Origin: Clostridiales bacterium | GTDB taxonomy: Bacteria; Bacillota; Clostridia; Oscillospirales; Oscillospiraceae | Assembly: GCA_004551945.1 (NCBI GenBank) | Contig: SFPN01000002.1 | Coordinates: forward strand, 44,911 to 108,910 | Length of the DNA stretch: 64,000 nucleotides | Direction: 5' to 3' | Translations under genes and position numbers: made by a program | The notes under the pieces: generated by a model | The model's input: the letters and a program-made list of their open reading frames with translations, nothing else | The model's database searches: none | What the model was told of the DNA's origin: nothing | In this document: positions 46,273 through 53,586 of the stretch, in pieces | Layout of the letters: each line of letters begins with the position of its first letter | Position numbering within the stretch: position 1 is the first letter of the stretch

Positions 46273-47241
46273 TTAAACGGTGGGGTGCACGCAGCGCACC
46301 TGGTGGTGCTCCCCCACTTCAACCAACCGGGGGGCCTGCCGGGCGCAGACCGGCTGGGCGCAGTCGCACCGCTGGCAGAAGCGGCAGCCGGGGGGCAGGC
46401 TGGACAGGTCAGGGACGGAGCCCCGGATGTTGTACATCCGCTTTTCCTCCCCCTCCAGGGAGGGGATGGCCTTCAGCAGGCCCAGGGTGTAGGGGTGGCG
46501 GGGGTTGCGGAAGAGCTCGAAGGTCTCCGCCTGCTCCACAATCTGCCCGGCGTACATCACATACACATAGTCGCACAGCTGGGCCACCACCCCCATGTTG
46601 TGGGTGATAAGCAGGATGGCGGTGCCGTGGTCCCGGCGCAGGTCCCCCATAAGGCGGAGGATCTGAGCCTGGATGGTCACGTCCAGGGCGGTGGTGGGCT
46701 CGTCGGCAATGAGCAGCTCCGGCTCGCAGGCCATGGCCATGGCGATCATCACCCGCTGGCGCAGGCCCCCGGAGAGCTGCCGGGGATAGTCGTCCAGCCG
46801 GCTGGCCGGGTCGGGGATGCCCACCTGGCGGAAGAGGTCCGCCGTTTTTTCCCGGGCCTGGGCCCGGTTCAGCCCCTGGTGGAGCCGCAGCACCTCCGCC
46901 ACCTGGGCCCCCACGGTGTACACCGGGTTCAAGGAGGTCATGGGGTCCTGGAAGATCATGGCGATCCGGTTGCCCCGAAGGTTCCGCAGCTCCTTTTCCT
47001 GCAGCTTCCGCAGGTCCCGGCCCCCGAAGAGGATCTCCCCCTGGGTCACCTGGCCCGGGGGGCGCACCAGGCCCAGCACCGACAGGGCGGTGACGCTCTT
47101 GCCGCAGCCGGACTCCCCCACAAGCCCCACGATGGTGCCCCGGGGCACCGCCAGGTGGATGCCGTCCACGGCGGTGAGTGTTCCCTTTTCCGTCTGAAAT
47201 TCCGTTTTCAGCCCGGCGATGGTTAAGGCGTTTTTTTCCAC
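46273..47241 (-). CDS. Oligopeptide ABC transporter ATP-binding protein, OppD/DppD type
   Basis: 322 aa. Walker A GESGCGKSVTALSV, signature LSGGLRQRVMIAMAM, Walker B LLIADEPTTALDVT, LITHNMGVV, and the C-terminal Cys pattern CRFCQRCDCAQPVC. Would pair with the OppF-like product. It is the first gene after the tandem glycine riboswitch on the same strand, about 85 bp beyond a second terminator. Membrane subunits must be encoded elsewhere. Confidence 0.94.
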   Translation of the reverse strand: MEKNALTIAGLKTEFQTEKGTLTAVDGIHLAVPRGTIVGLVGESGCGKSVTALSVLGLVRPPGQVTQGEILFGGRDLRKLQEKELRNLRGNRIAMIFQDPMTSLNPVYTVGAQVAEVLRLHQGLNRAQAREKTADLFRQVGIPDPASRLDDYPRQLSGGLRQRVMIAMAMACEPELLIADEPTTALDVTIQAQILRLMGDLRRDHGTAILLITHNMGVVAQLCDYVYVMYAGQIVEQAETFELFRNPRHPYTLGLLKAIPSLEGEEKRMYNIRGSVPDLSSLPPGCRFCQRCDCAQPVCARQAPRLVEVGEHHQVRCVHPTV

Positions 47242-47328
47242 GGGTCCTCCTCCCTTCCAACGGTTCCATGTTTCCCGTTTAGTTTAGCACACCGGAAAAG
47301 TTTGGGCAACCTCTTCTCGATACGCAAA

Positions 47329-47353
47329 AACGACAGCCTTTATGGCTGTCGTT
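47329..47353 (-). terminator. Second terminator in the glycine-riboswitch leader
   Basis: Perfect 10-bp stem AACGACAGCC / GGCTGTCGTT; on the minus strand it runs into a T-tract (GTCGTTTTTGCG). It lies between the riboswitch and the OppD-like gene. Confidence 0.75.
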
Positions 47354-47433
47354 CTTGCAGAAAAAGAGTTGAGGTTCCCTGGAAGGTGGGAAGGAATCAT
47401 CAAAGAAACCAATTACCGTTGTTCGCCGGGATG

Positions 47434-47482
47434 AAAAAAGAGGATATACAGGCGCAGGGGGTCTCCCTGCCTGTATATCCTC
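47434..47482 (-). terminator. Glycine riboswitch terminator
   Basis: Minus strand stem GAGGATATACAGGC / GCCTGTATATCCTC (14 bp, GC-rich inner stem also possible) followed by TTTTTTC. Strong intrinsic terminator directly after the second aptamer. Confidence 0.9.
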
Positions 47483-47657
47483 TGTATCACAGCCTGAAAG
47501 CGTTACTTCTACGGCGACCGGGTCACGTGCCCGGTTCTCTCCAGAGTGTCGTCCATAAAAGGTACATTGACCTGAAAGTTTCTCCGCGGGTCGGCAGGCC
47601 CGGGGATTGCTTCATCGGTTTCCGCCCGCAGCGGAATCTCCCTCTTACTTCATCCGA
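47481..47657 (-). ncRNA. Tandem glycine riboswitch
   Basis: Two glycine aptamers in a row on the minus strand. First (about 47560-47655): AGAGGGAGATTCCG, ACCGATGAAGCAA, AACTTTCAGGTC. Second (about 47481-47553): ACTCTGGAGAGAACCGG, TCGCCGTAGAAGTAACG, CTTTCAGGC, then ATACAGAGG. These match the conserved blocks of the gcvT-type RNA, including the short linker. No gcv or glycine symporter gene follows. Confidence 0.88.
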
Positions 47658-47679
47658 TCCCTATGTAATTGGTGTTTAT

Positions 47680-47709
47680 ACTATACCATGGCAGCGGCGG
47701 ATTTGTCAA
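47680..47709 (-). promoter_or_regulatory. Promoter of the glycine riboswitch RNA
   Basis: Minus strand TTGACA (47704-47709), 18-bp spacer, TATAGT (47680-47685) with an extended TG (TGGTATAGT). Confidence 0.8.
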
Positions 47710-47716
47710 GGGGCAC

Positions 47717-47755
47717 AAAAAAGGAAGCGGCAGAACCTTTGGTTCTGCCGCTTCC
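47717..47755 (-). terminator. Terminator after rubrerythrin
   Basis: Perfect 15-bp stem GGAAGCGGCAGAACC / GGTTCTGCCGCTTCC with 3-nt loop, then TTTTTT on the minus strand. Confidence 0.93.
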
Positions 47756-47793
47756 CGGGACCGCGCAGAAGCGCGGGGAGGTCAACTATAGAA

Positions 47794-48327
47794 TTAGTAG
47801 TTGTCTGCCTTGATCTCGAAGAAGGCCTGAGGATGACCGCAGACGGGGCATTCCTCGGGAGCGGTGTCGCCATATTCCAGGTGACCGCAGTTGCGGCAGT
47901 ACCAAACCTTCACGTTGGACTTCTTGAAGACCTCGTCGTTCTCCAGGTTCTCCACCAGCTTCAGGTACCGCTCATAGTGGGACTTTTCGATCTCGCCCAC
48001 AGCAGCGAACATATCGGCGATGCGGTGGAAGCCCTCTTCCCGGGCCTCCTTGGACATGCGCTGATACATGTCGGTCCATTCCTCGTGCTCGCCCTCGGCG
48101 GCGGCCATCAGGTTCTCGGCGGTGTTGCCGATGCCGGAGAGCTCCTTGAACCACAGCTTGGCGTGCTCCTTCTCGTTGCCGGCGGTCTCCTCAAAGAATG
48201 CGGCAATCTGCTCATAGCCCTCCTTGCGGGCCTGGGATGCGAAGTAAGTATACTTGTTGCGGGCCATGCTCTCGCCGGCAAATGCCTCCCACAGGTTGGC
48301 TTCGGTCTTGCTGCCTTTCAGTTCCAT
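47794..48327 (-). CDS. rbr: Rubrerythrin
   Basis: 177 aa, AAAGGAG before the ATG. Ferritin-like diiron domain (ANLWEAFAGESMARNKYTYF, EKEHAKLWFKEL, FHRIADMFAAVGEIEKSHYERY) and a C-terminal rubredoxin domain with CRNCGHLEYG and CPVCGHPQAFF. It reduces hydrogen peroxide to water using electrons from reduced rubredoxin or NADH systems; the main peroxide defence in strict anaerobes. Monocistronic between its own upstream region and a strong terminator. Confidence 0.96.
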   Translation of the reverse strand: MELKGSKTEANLWEAFAGESMARNKYTYFASQARKEGYEQIAAFFEETAGNEKEHAKLWFKELSGIGNTAENLMAAAEGEHEEWTDMYQRMSKEAREEGFHRIADMFAAVGEIEKSHYERYLKLVENLENDEVFKKSNVKVWYCRNCGHLEYGDTAPEECPVCGHPQAFFEIKADNY

Positions 48328-48573
48328 GATACGTCTCCTTTCTATTTGGGGTTGGTCGGTTGGGTTTTATATTTAGAGTGTGTGTGTTGGGACGTTTATA
48401 CTGTGGTTATTCTACCCCAGCGCCGTCCCTCTCTTCTGTGACTTTGCCACATTTCATCAAAAAAAGCAAGTGGTATTTTTGGCGGATTCTTGTTCTTCTA
48501 AAAAATCGCCGGCAGCGCATACTACGTTACGCGGCCCTTTGCCGCAAATTTCTGAACACAACGGAGGGAACGT
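48328..48573. other. Divergent intergenic region rubrerythrin / small lipoprotein
   Basis: 246 bp, AT-richer than its flanks. Must hold the rubrerythrin promoter (a TATAAA on the minus strand at about 48397-48402 is possible) and the lipoprotein promoter. No PerR-type box was convincing. Confidence 0.35.
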
Positions 48574-48951
48574 ATGGTTCGAAAACTGATGACCGCCGCT
48601 CTCATCCTCACCCTTGGCCTCACCGCCGCCGGCTGCGGCGGGACCAACACCAGCACCGCTGCCCACCGCTGGAACAACCAGAACAACGCCCTGGTCCAGC
48701 AGAACCAGGCCCGCGGTCCCCTGGATGACCGGACCGACGGCACCTATTACGCCGACGGCAGCGGCAGCGTAAACGGCTACAACACCGAGGGCTACACCGG
48801 CAGCAGCACCCTGACCACCACCGGCCGGGGCCTGGCCAACGCCGGGGAGGACCTGGCCCGGGGGGCCAAGGACGCCGCCCGGGGCGTGGGCGACGCCGTG
48901 GAGGACACCCTGGACGGGATGACCGGCACCGGGAACACCACCACGAAATAA
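48574..48951 (+). CDS. Small lipoprotein (125 aa)
   Basis: GGAGGG precedes the ATG. Lipoprotein signal ALILTLGLTAAGCGG with the lipid Cys near residue 21. The mature part is Gly/Thr/Asn/Asp-rich, with DDRTDGTYYADGSGSV and an amphipathic stretch RGLANAGEDLARGAKDAARG that resembles the repeated helices of stress or spore-coat-associated small proteins. No enzyme motif. A hairpin follows. Confidence 0.75.
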   Translation: MVRKLMTAALILTLGLTAAGCGGTNTSTAAHRWNNQNNALVQQNQARGPLDDRTDGTYYADGSGSVNGYNTEGYTGSSTLTTTGRGLANAGEDLARGAKDAARGVGDAVEDTLDGMTGTGNTTTK

Positions 48952-48970
48952 GAACCTCTCTTGCACGCAT

Positions 48971-48996
48971 AGCAGAGGCGGATTTTCCGCCTCTGC
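48971..48996 (+). terminator. Hairpin after the small lipoprotein
   Basis: Stem AGCAGAGGCGG / CCGCCTCTGCT, 4-nt loop; weak T-tract. Confidence 0.6.
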
Positions 48997-49030
48997 TATG
49001 CTGTTCCGGCTCGTTATTGTAACAATGGCT

Positions 49031-49092
49031 GAATTCCATGAAACCGGCTCAAAGGAGCCGTTTTTATGGAATTGCGCGGCTACCGCCGCGCG
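49031..49092. terminator. Long inverted repeat with nested terminator
   Basis: AATTCCAT...ATGGAATT encloses CGGCTC-AAAG-GAGCCG followed by five T (49045-49065), then a GCGCGG..CCGCGC hairpin at 49075-49092. It can fold as one stem of about 19 bp. Lies between convergent lipoprotein genes. Confidence 0.65.
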
Positions 49093-49133
49093 AACAAACC
49101 GCTTTTTGGTTTATTCAGCAGACATTATTTGAA

Positions 49134-49481
49134 CTACTGAGATTCAAATAAATCCCATGACACAGCATCAATCCAGCATGGATCCCCATATTGAATCTCA
49201 TTAACATAGTTAACAGCAACAATATCGCCAACGACAAATGGCTGATTATCAAGACTGTCTTTACTGAAGGATAGTCTGCTGATACCCTCCAGGCGAGAGT
49301 CGTATGGAATGTGCCTATCCGCATCAGCTTCCAAGGGCTCAATCATCACTTGTTCTGTATCCAAGTATACAATTTTACCTATTACAAGCATTTCTCCTCC
49401 GGCTCCGCACGAAGACAGCATGATCAAACACAACAGTGACACGATAAACACTGTGTTTTGATAGCTTTTTCTGGTACACAT
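49134..49481 (-). CDS. Hypothetical lipoprotein (115 aa)
   Basis: ATG at 49481 chosen over a TTG four codons earlier. N-terminal hydrophobic stretch FIVSLLCLIMLSSCGAGG with a lipobox Cys; the mature domain is small, acidic and beta-rich (MLVIGKIVYLDTEQVMIEP, VVGDIVAVNYVNEI), which looks like a small OB-type or DUF3221-like fold, by impression only. AT-rich compared with the core genome, part of the 49.1-51.5 kb island. Confidence 0.65.
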   Translation of the reverse strand: MCTRKSYQNTVFIVSLLCLIMLSSCGAGGEMLVIGKIVYLDTEQVMIEPLEADADRHIPYDSRLEGISRLSFSKDSLDNQPFVVGDIVAVNYVNEIQYGDPCWIDAVSWDLFESQ

Positions 49482-49657
49482 AAAATCACCCAATATACAA
49501 TAGCACTATAACCATTAACAGAAGGATTGCCATTGAGTGACCGGTATTCCCTCAACGGATGTACACAATCTAAGGGATACTCTGCTTCGACCTTACATGC
49601 AAGTTCTGAAGGTTATCTCCGTCAACAATACATATTAACTGTGCAACTTTATGACTT
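49482..49657. other. AT-rich intergenic stretch
   Basis: No gene, tRNA-like fold or clear promoter seen. Confidence 0.35.
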
Positions 49658-50083
49658 TCATCCAGATTGGTTAATTCCGAGTGGACCCTCATCACAAAAG
49701 GAATGAACTATTACGCATGGTATAAATCCATAATGAACGGATATTGTTGCTGTTCCATCGCGTTTGATGTTCTCGATCTTAGCCCACAGCGGGAATAGAG
49801 GTATTCGGTCGGAATATAATCCTCTCGCAATATCTTTTGCAACAATCCTTTTTTCTTGAGTAAATGAATTCTGATACAAGTTTGGACAAATAATGATCGG
49901 ATCGGAAGTTCCTTTTGCGATTAATGCAAACAAAATAATAGCAATAGCAATAAAACGGGCTTTTGAATGATTTGCCTTTATAAGTGAGATCATCCGATTA
50001 AGGCAAAAAACAATTCCTACAAATGACAGAATTTGTAGCAGATAAACGATTGCGCTGAACAACAACTCTAGTAAGCAGTTCAT
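49658..50083 (-). CDS. Hypothetical membrane protein (141 aa)
   Basis: GGAGGG 9 bp before the ATG. Two N-terminal membrane spans (about 5-27 and 42-60) and an extracytoplasmic C-terminal part of about 80 aa with three Cys. No family recognised. Same AT-rich island and strand as the neighbouring lipoprotein and the sigma/anti-sigma pair. Confidence 0.65.
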   Translation of the reverse strand: MNCLLELLFSAIVYLLQILSFVGIVFCLNRMISLIKANHSKARFIAIAIILFALIAKGTSDPIIICPNLYQNSFTQEKRIVAKDIARGLYSDRIPLFPLWAKIENIKRDGTATISVHYGFIPCVIVHSFCDEGPLGINQSG

Positions 50084-50106
50084 TGCTTAATTTCCCTCCA
50101 GTGTGT

Positions 50107-50202
50107 TCAACTAACCGAATCAGTTGCTGCATTGAATTTCCAAGCATATCCACCAGAACTCAAGCCGAGCACCAGGGTCAAGGCCAATACTCGTTTCCGC
50201 AT
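50107..50202 (-). CDS. Short signal-peptide-like ORF (31 aa)
   Basis: MRKRVLALTLVLGLSSGG then a short tail ending in Ser. Two Arg, a Lys and a hydrophobic core give a signal-peptide shape. AGAAGGG stands about 10 bp upstream and is inside a perfect inverted repeat (50213-50249), so translation could be occluded. It could be a secreted peptide, or the 5' stump of a larger lost gene. Confidence 0.4.
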   Translation of the reverse strand: MRKRVLALTLVLGLSSGGYAWKFNAATDSVS

Positions 50203-50212
50203 AAAAACACAT

Positions 50213-50249
50213 CCCTTCTTTGCTATCTGCTCTCTATAACAAAGAAGGG
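50213..50249 (-). promoter_or_regulatory. Inverted repeat covering a ribosome binding site
   Basis: CCCTTCTTTG (50213-50222) and CAAAGAAGGG (50240-50249) form a perfect 10-bp stem with 17-nt loop; on the minus strand its 3' arm contains the AAGAAGGG that would serve the 31-aa ORF. It could also be a terminator of the anti-sigma gene, though no T-tract follows. Confidence 0.5.
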
Positions 50250-50292
50250 AGGCGTTTTGTGACGCGCAATATGAAATTGTTTTGCTTTTGTA

Positions 50293-50973
50293 TTAATTGA
50301 CATTTTCCGCCAAGCCAGCCAAGACTTCTTTGTTGAAATAGCCGGATATATAAAGAAGTGTATCTCTCTCTTCGTCGCGCCAAACAATTACATTTGCCAT
50401 GTTACCCGTGTCGTCCCGATAAAACTCGGCGGCGCACCCATTTACCTGAGCCTGTTCCCGCTCCATATCACCAGTAAGGAAGAACAACTCCGGCGTTGCC
50501 GTTTCTGTTGATGGATGAAGCCACCCAAGAGAAAGATACCTGCCTGTCGCAGTCTCCACATAGGCAATCTCTGTATAGCCATCCGTTTCAAACACATCAT
50601 CTTCTCGATACCCTTCTGGAATCTCTGAAAGAGCATAGTTCTCTGCTTGCTTCTGGCTTGTCACTGTTCCGTGGAAGAAATAGTGATATGCGCCCTCCAC
50701 ACGTTCGCTGATCCAGCCAAAAACAGCTTCTCGGGCTTCTGTGTCCACGGCGAGCCAGACGGAACTGCTCAACAGAAGAACCAGCAGGAAGCTTGCCACA
50801 CGACGCAGCCCCCGATAGACGGCCGGATGATTTCCCCGGCGCAGGACATTTCCCATTCTTCGTTCAAAGTTTGGGGAAAACTCATGCTGACATTCCTCCA
50901 GCGCTGGCAAACTATCTGCTAAGGCCAATGCAGCGGCCCCTGCCGCCTGGCGCAATCTCTCTTCAGAAATCAT
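50293..50973 (-). CDS. Putative anti-sigma factor (DUF4367-like)
   Basis: 226 aa from the ATG at 50973, which overlaps the sigma factor stop codon (ATGA). A cytoplasmic N-terminal part of about 60 aa, one membrane span (about 60-80, VASFLLVLLLSSSVWLAV), and an extracytoplasmic domain with EAREAVFGWISERVEG and NGCAAEFYRDDTGNMANVIVWRD typical of DUF4367 proteins next to ECF sigma genes. Probably holds the sigma factor at the membrane until a signal arrives. Confidence 0.8.
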   Translation of the reverse strand: MISEERLRQAAGAAALALADSLPALEECQHEFSPNFERRMGNVLRRGNHPAVYRGLRRVASFLLVLLLSSSVWLAVDTEAREAVFGWISERVEGAYHYFFHGTVTSQKQAENYALSEIPEGYREDDVFETDGYTEIAYVETATGRYLSLGWLHPSTETATPELFFLTGDMEREQAQVNGCAAEFYRDDTGNMANVIVWRDEERDTLLYISGYFNKEVLAGLAENVN

Positions 50974-51488
50974 AGCAAACCTTCCTCTCTGCATAGCTTT
51001 TCCAAAAACGCCTTGGCCCGCTGATTCAGCTTTCGTACTCCCGCTTCAGAAATGCCCAGAAGCGCGGACAACTCGCGGTTATCATATCCCCATTCATACT
51101 TGAGAAGGAAAAACTCCCGGTATCTGGCAGGGAGCTTCCATAAGCACCTGGCCATCCCGTCCTCATCCGGCAAGTGTATCGGTATGCCTGAAATATCATC
51201 CAAGTACTCTGCCGCGGAATGCCTCCTTTTATGATGATAGATATTGATTGCTTTGTTCTCAACCACTATAACAACGAATGCCTTTGTTTTGTGACGGTCC
51301 GCTGTTGAAATCTTATCAAAGTTCTTTGCCATGGATAAAAACGCATCATGGACAGCGTCTTCGGCATCCTGGTCATTGCCTAAGATGCCTTTTGCGACAT
51401 GGAACATCAGCTCGCGATAGGTGATATACAATTCTTCAAATCTGGATTGTTCCTCTGGAGAATCGATCAGTTGCAGATATGCTAACAC
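50970..51488 (-). CDS. RNA polymerase sigma-70 family (ECF) factor
   Basis: 172 aa from the GTG at 51488, with AGGAGG 9 bp upstream; the ATG at 51506 overlaps that site. Region 2: FEELYITYRELMFHVAKGIL, DAEDAVHDAFLSMAKNF, DRHKTKAFVVIVVENKAINIYHHKRR. Region 4: LPARYREFFLLKYEWGYDNRELSALLGISEAGVRKLNQRAK helix-turn-helix. Translationally coupled to the anti-sigma gene. Its target promoters are unknown; the upstream promoter is of sigma-A type. Confidence 0.9.
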   Translation of the reverse strand: MLAYLQLIDSPEEQSRFEELYITYRELMFHVAKGILGNDQDAEDAVHDAFLSMAKNFDKISTADRHKTKAFVVIVVENKAINIYHHKRRHSAAEYLDDISGIPIHLPDEDGMARCLWKLPARYREFFLLKYEWGYDNRELSALLGISEAGVRKLNQRAKAFLEKLCREEGLL

Positions 51489-51546
51489 ACCGCATCGCCT
51501 CCTCATTTCGTTTGGAGCAATTGGGAATCAAACGTTTTGGAACACT

Positions 51547-51575
51547 ATTATACCTGTAGAAACGCCAGTTGGCAA
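51547..51575 (-). promoter_or_regulatory. Promoter of the ECF sigma/anti-sigma operon
   Basis: Minus strand TTGCCA (51570-51575), 17-bp spacer, TATAAT (51547-51552). Confidence 0.75.
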
Positions 51576-51627
51576 CCGGCAGGGCGAGGCTGGAGCAACC
51601 CTTTGGGGCCCATTCCCCCGCTCCCCC

Positions 51628-51657
51628 TTGCCCACAGGAATACTTCTATGATATAAT
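51628..51657 (+). promoter_or_regulatory. Promoter of rapZ-whiA
   Basis: TTGCCC (51628-51633), 18-bp spacer, TATAAT (51652-51657), 30 bp before the rapZ start. Confidence 0.65.
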
Positions 51658-51686
51658 AAAAAAATATCAATAAAGGGGGGATCGCT

Positions 51687-52550
51687 ATGGAATTTATCAT
51701 CATTTCCGGGCTTTCCGGCGCGGGAAAGAGCTCCGCCGCCGCCTTTCTGGAGGACCTGGGGTTCTACTGCGTGGACAACCTGCCGGTGGCCCTCATCACC
51801 AGCTTCGCCGGCATCTGCATGGCCGGGGCGGGCACCGGCCGGTACAGCCGGGTGGCTCTGGTCACCGACATCCGGGGGGGCCAGACCTTTGACGAGCTCT
51901 TCCAGGCCCTGGACGAGCTGAAGGAGATGAAGCTGGACTACCAGCTGCTCTTCGTGGAGGCCTCGGACGAGGTCATCATCAACCGGTACAAGGAAACCCG
52001 GCACACCCATCCCCTCACCCGACAGGGGTACTCCCTGCCCGAGGCCGTCCAGCTGGAGCGGATGGCCCTGGAGCCGGTCCGCCGCCGGGCCAGCCACATC
52101 CTCAACTCCACCGGCCTGAACCTGTCCAAGTTCCGGGGGGAGCTGCTGCGGCTGTTCGGCATGGGGTCTCTCAACGAGGCCATCACCGTGTCCGTCACCT
52201 CCTTCGGCTTTAAGTACGGCATCCCCATTGACGCCGACCTGGTCTTTGACGTGCGCTTTCTCCCCAACCCTTACTACATCGCTGAGCTAAAGGAATGCAC
52301 CGGCCTGGAGGAGGCAGTGCGCACCTTCCTCTTCGGCTACCGCCAGACCCACGAATTTCTCCGGCACTTAGAGGAGCTGTTCTCCTTCCTGCTGCCCCAG
52401 TATGTGGAGGAGGGCAAGTCCTCTCTGGTGATCGCCATCGGCTGCACCGGCGGCCACCACCGCTCGGTGGCCATCGCCCACGCCCTCACGGAGTTTATCC
52501 GCCAGAAGGGCTACCGGGTGGAGGAGCAGCACCGGGATATGGGGCGCTGA
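51687..52550 (+). CDS. rapZ: RNase adapter / nucleotide-binding protein RapZ (YvcJ)
   Basis: 287 aa. P-loop ISGLSGAGKSSAAAFLEDLGF at residues about 5-25, ATPase fold, then the conserved C-terminal domain with DVRFLPNPYYI, TGLEEAV and the terminal CTGGHHRSVAIA, the signature of the UPF0042/RapZ family. In Gram-negatives it guides sRNA decay; in Firmicutes YvcJ affects competence and growth. It is followed directly by whiA; the usual middle gene yvcK (CofD-like) is not here. Confidence 0.95.
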   Translation: MEFIIISGLSGAGKSSAAAFLEDLGFYCVDNLPVALITSFAGICMAGAGTGRYSRVALVTDIRGGQTFDELFQALDELKEMKLDYQLLFVEASDEVIINRYKETRHTHPLTRQGYSLPEAVQLERMALEPVRRRASHILNSTGLNLSKFRGELLRLFGMGSLNEAITVSVTSFGFKYGIPIDADLVFDVRFLPNPYYIAELKECTGLEEAVRTFLFGYRQTHEFLRHLEELFSFLLPQYVEEGKSSLVIAIGCTGGHHRSVAIAHALTEFIRQKGYRVEEQHRDMGR

Positions 52551-52574
52551 CCCCGCGGAACAGGAGGTACCGCC

Positions 52575-53480
52575 ATGTCATTTGCCAGCGACGTGAAAAC
52601 CGAGCTGTGCCGGGGAAAGCTTTCCCGGAAGTGCTGCGCCCAGGCGGAGGCCTGCGGGGTGCTGCTTTACTGCAACCAGTTTTCCCTCCAGCAGGTAAAA
52701 ATCGTCACCGAGTCCCCCGCCTTCAGCCAGCGGCTCTCCCCCCTTTTCCACAAGGCCTTCGGCCTGTCCTTCGACGAGAAGGGGGACCCCGGCGGCTCCG
52801 GCAAGCGGATCTTCGCCATCACCGATCCGGAGAAGCTGGCCCACATCTGGGACATCTGCGCCTTTGACCCCGGCGGGCCGGCCCACCACATCAACTTCGG
52901 CCTGCTGGAGGAGACCCACTGCCGCCAGGCCTTTCTCCGGGGGGCCTTTCTGTCGGGGGGCTCGGTGACCGACCCCCAGAAGGGCTACCACCTGGAGCTG
53001 GCCACCACCCACCGCAGCGTCAGCCGGGAGCTCACCGCCCTGCTGCTGGAGATGGGCTATTCCCCCAAGGAGGCCACCCGGAAGGCCAACTACATCACCT
53101 ATTTTAAGCAGAGCGAGGCCATCGAGGACCTGCTCACCGCCATCGGCGCGCCGGTGTCCGCCATGGAGCTTATGAACGCCAAGGCGGAAAAGCTCCTGCG
53201 CAACGGGGTCAACCGCCGGGTCAACTGCGAGGCCGCCAACGTGGACAAAACCGTGGACGCCGCCCTGGAGCAGCGCCGGGCCATCCAGGTTCTCCGGCAG
53301 GCGGGGGTGCTGGACACCCTCAGCCCCAAGCTGCGGGAGGCCGCCCAGCTGCGGGAGGAAAACCCCGAGCTGTCCCTGTCCCAGCTGGCGGACCTGTGCG
53401 ACCCCCCGGTGACCAAGTCCTCCCTGAGCCACCGCCTGCGAAAGCTCATCGCCCTGAGCAAGCAGACGGAGGAGGAGTAA
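52575..53480 (+). CDS. whiA: DNA-binding protein WhiA
   Basis: 301 aa. MSFASDVKTELCR is the family start; a LAGLIDADG-like fold (AFLRGAFLSGGSVTDPQKGYHLEL near 120-145) is joined to a C-terminal helix-turn-helix (LSLSQLADLCDPPVTKSSLSHRLRKL). WhiA acts in sporulation control in actinomycetes and in cell division and chromosome segregation in Firmicutes. AGGAGG upstream of the ATG. Confidence 0.96.
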   Translation: MSFASDVKTELCRGKLSRKCCAQAEACGVLLYCNQFSLQQVKIVTESPAFSQRLSPLFHKAFGLSFDEKGDPGGSGKRIFAITDPEKLAHIWDICAFDPGGPAHHINFGLLEETHCRQAFLRGAFLSGGSVTDPQKGYHLELATTHRSVSRELTALLLEMGYSPKEATRKANYITYFKQSEAIEDLLTAIGAPVSAMELMNAKAEKLLRNGVNRRVNCEAANVDKTVDAALEQRRAIQVLRQAGVLDTLSPKLREAAQLREENPELSLSQLADLCDPPVTKSSLSHRLRKLIALSKQTEEE

Positions 53481-53501
53481 GACCCCCCGTCACCCGCGCT
53501 C

Positions 53502-53522
53502 GGCTCCCCCTCTGGGGGAGCC
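53502..53522. repeat. GGCTCCCCC palindromic repeat
   Basis: GGCTCCCCC-TCT-GGGGGAGCC, perfect; same family as 44311-44329 and 14804-14824. Probably acts as terminator for whiA. Confidence 0.7.
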
Positions 53523-53586
53523 AAGGTTCTTAACCCTGCGTTTTTCATGATAAAAACTGTAAACAGAAAGAAAAGGAGACATTTTC

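Noticed and set aside
47302..48441. Plus-strand open frame of 379 codons across the glycine riboswitch and rubrerythrin
   Set aside because: It covers a structured RNA and the antisense of rubrerythrin; no ribosome binding site or family match.
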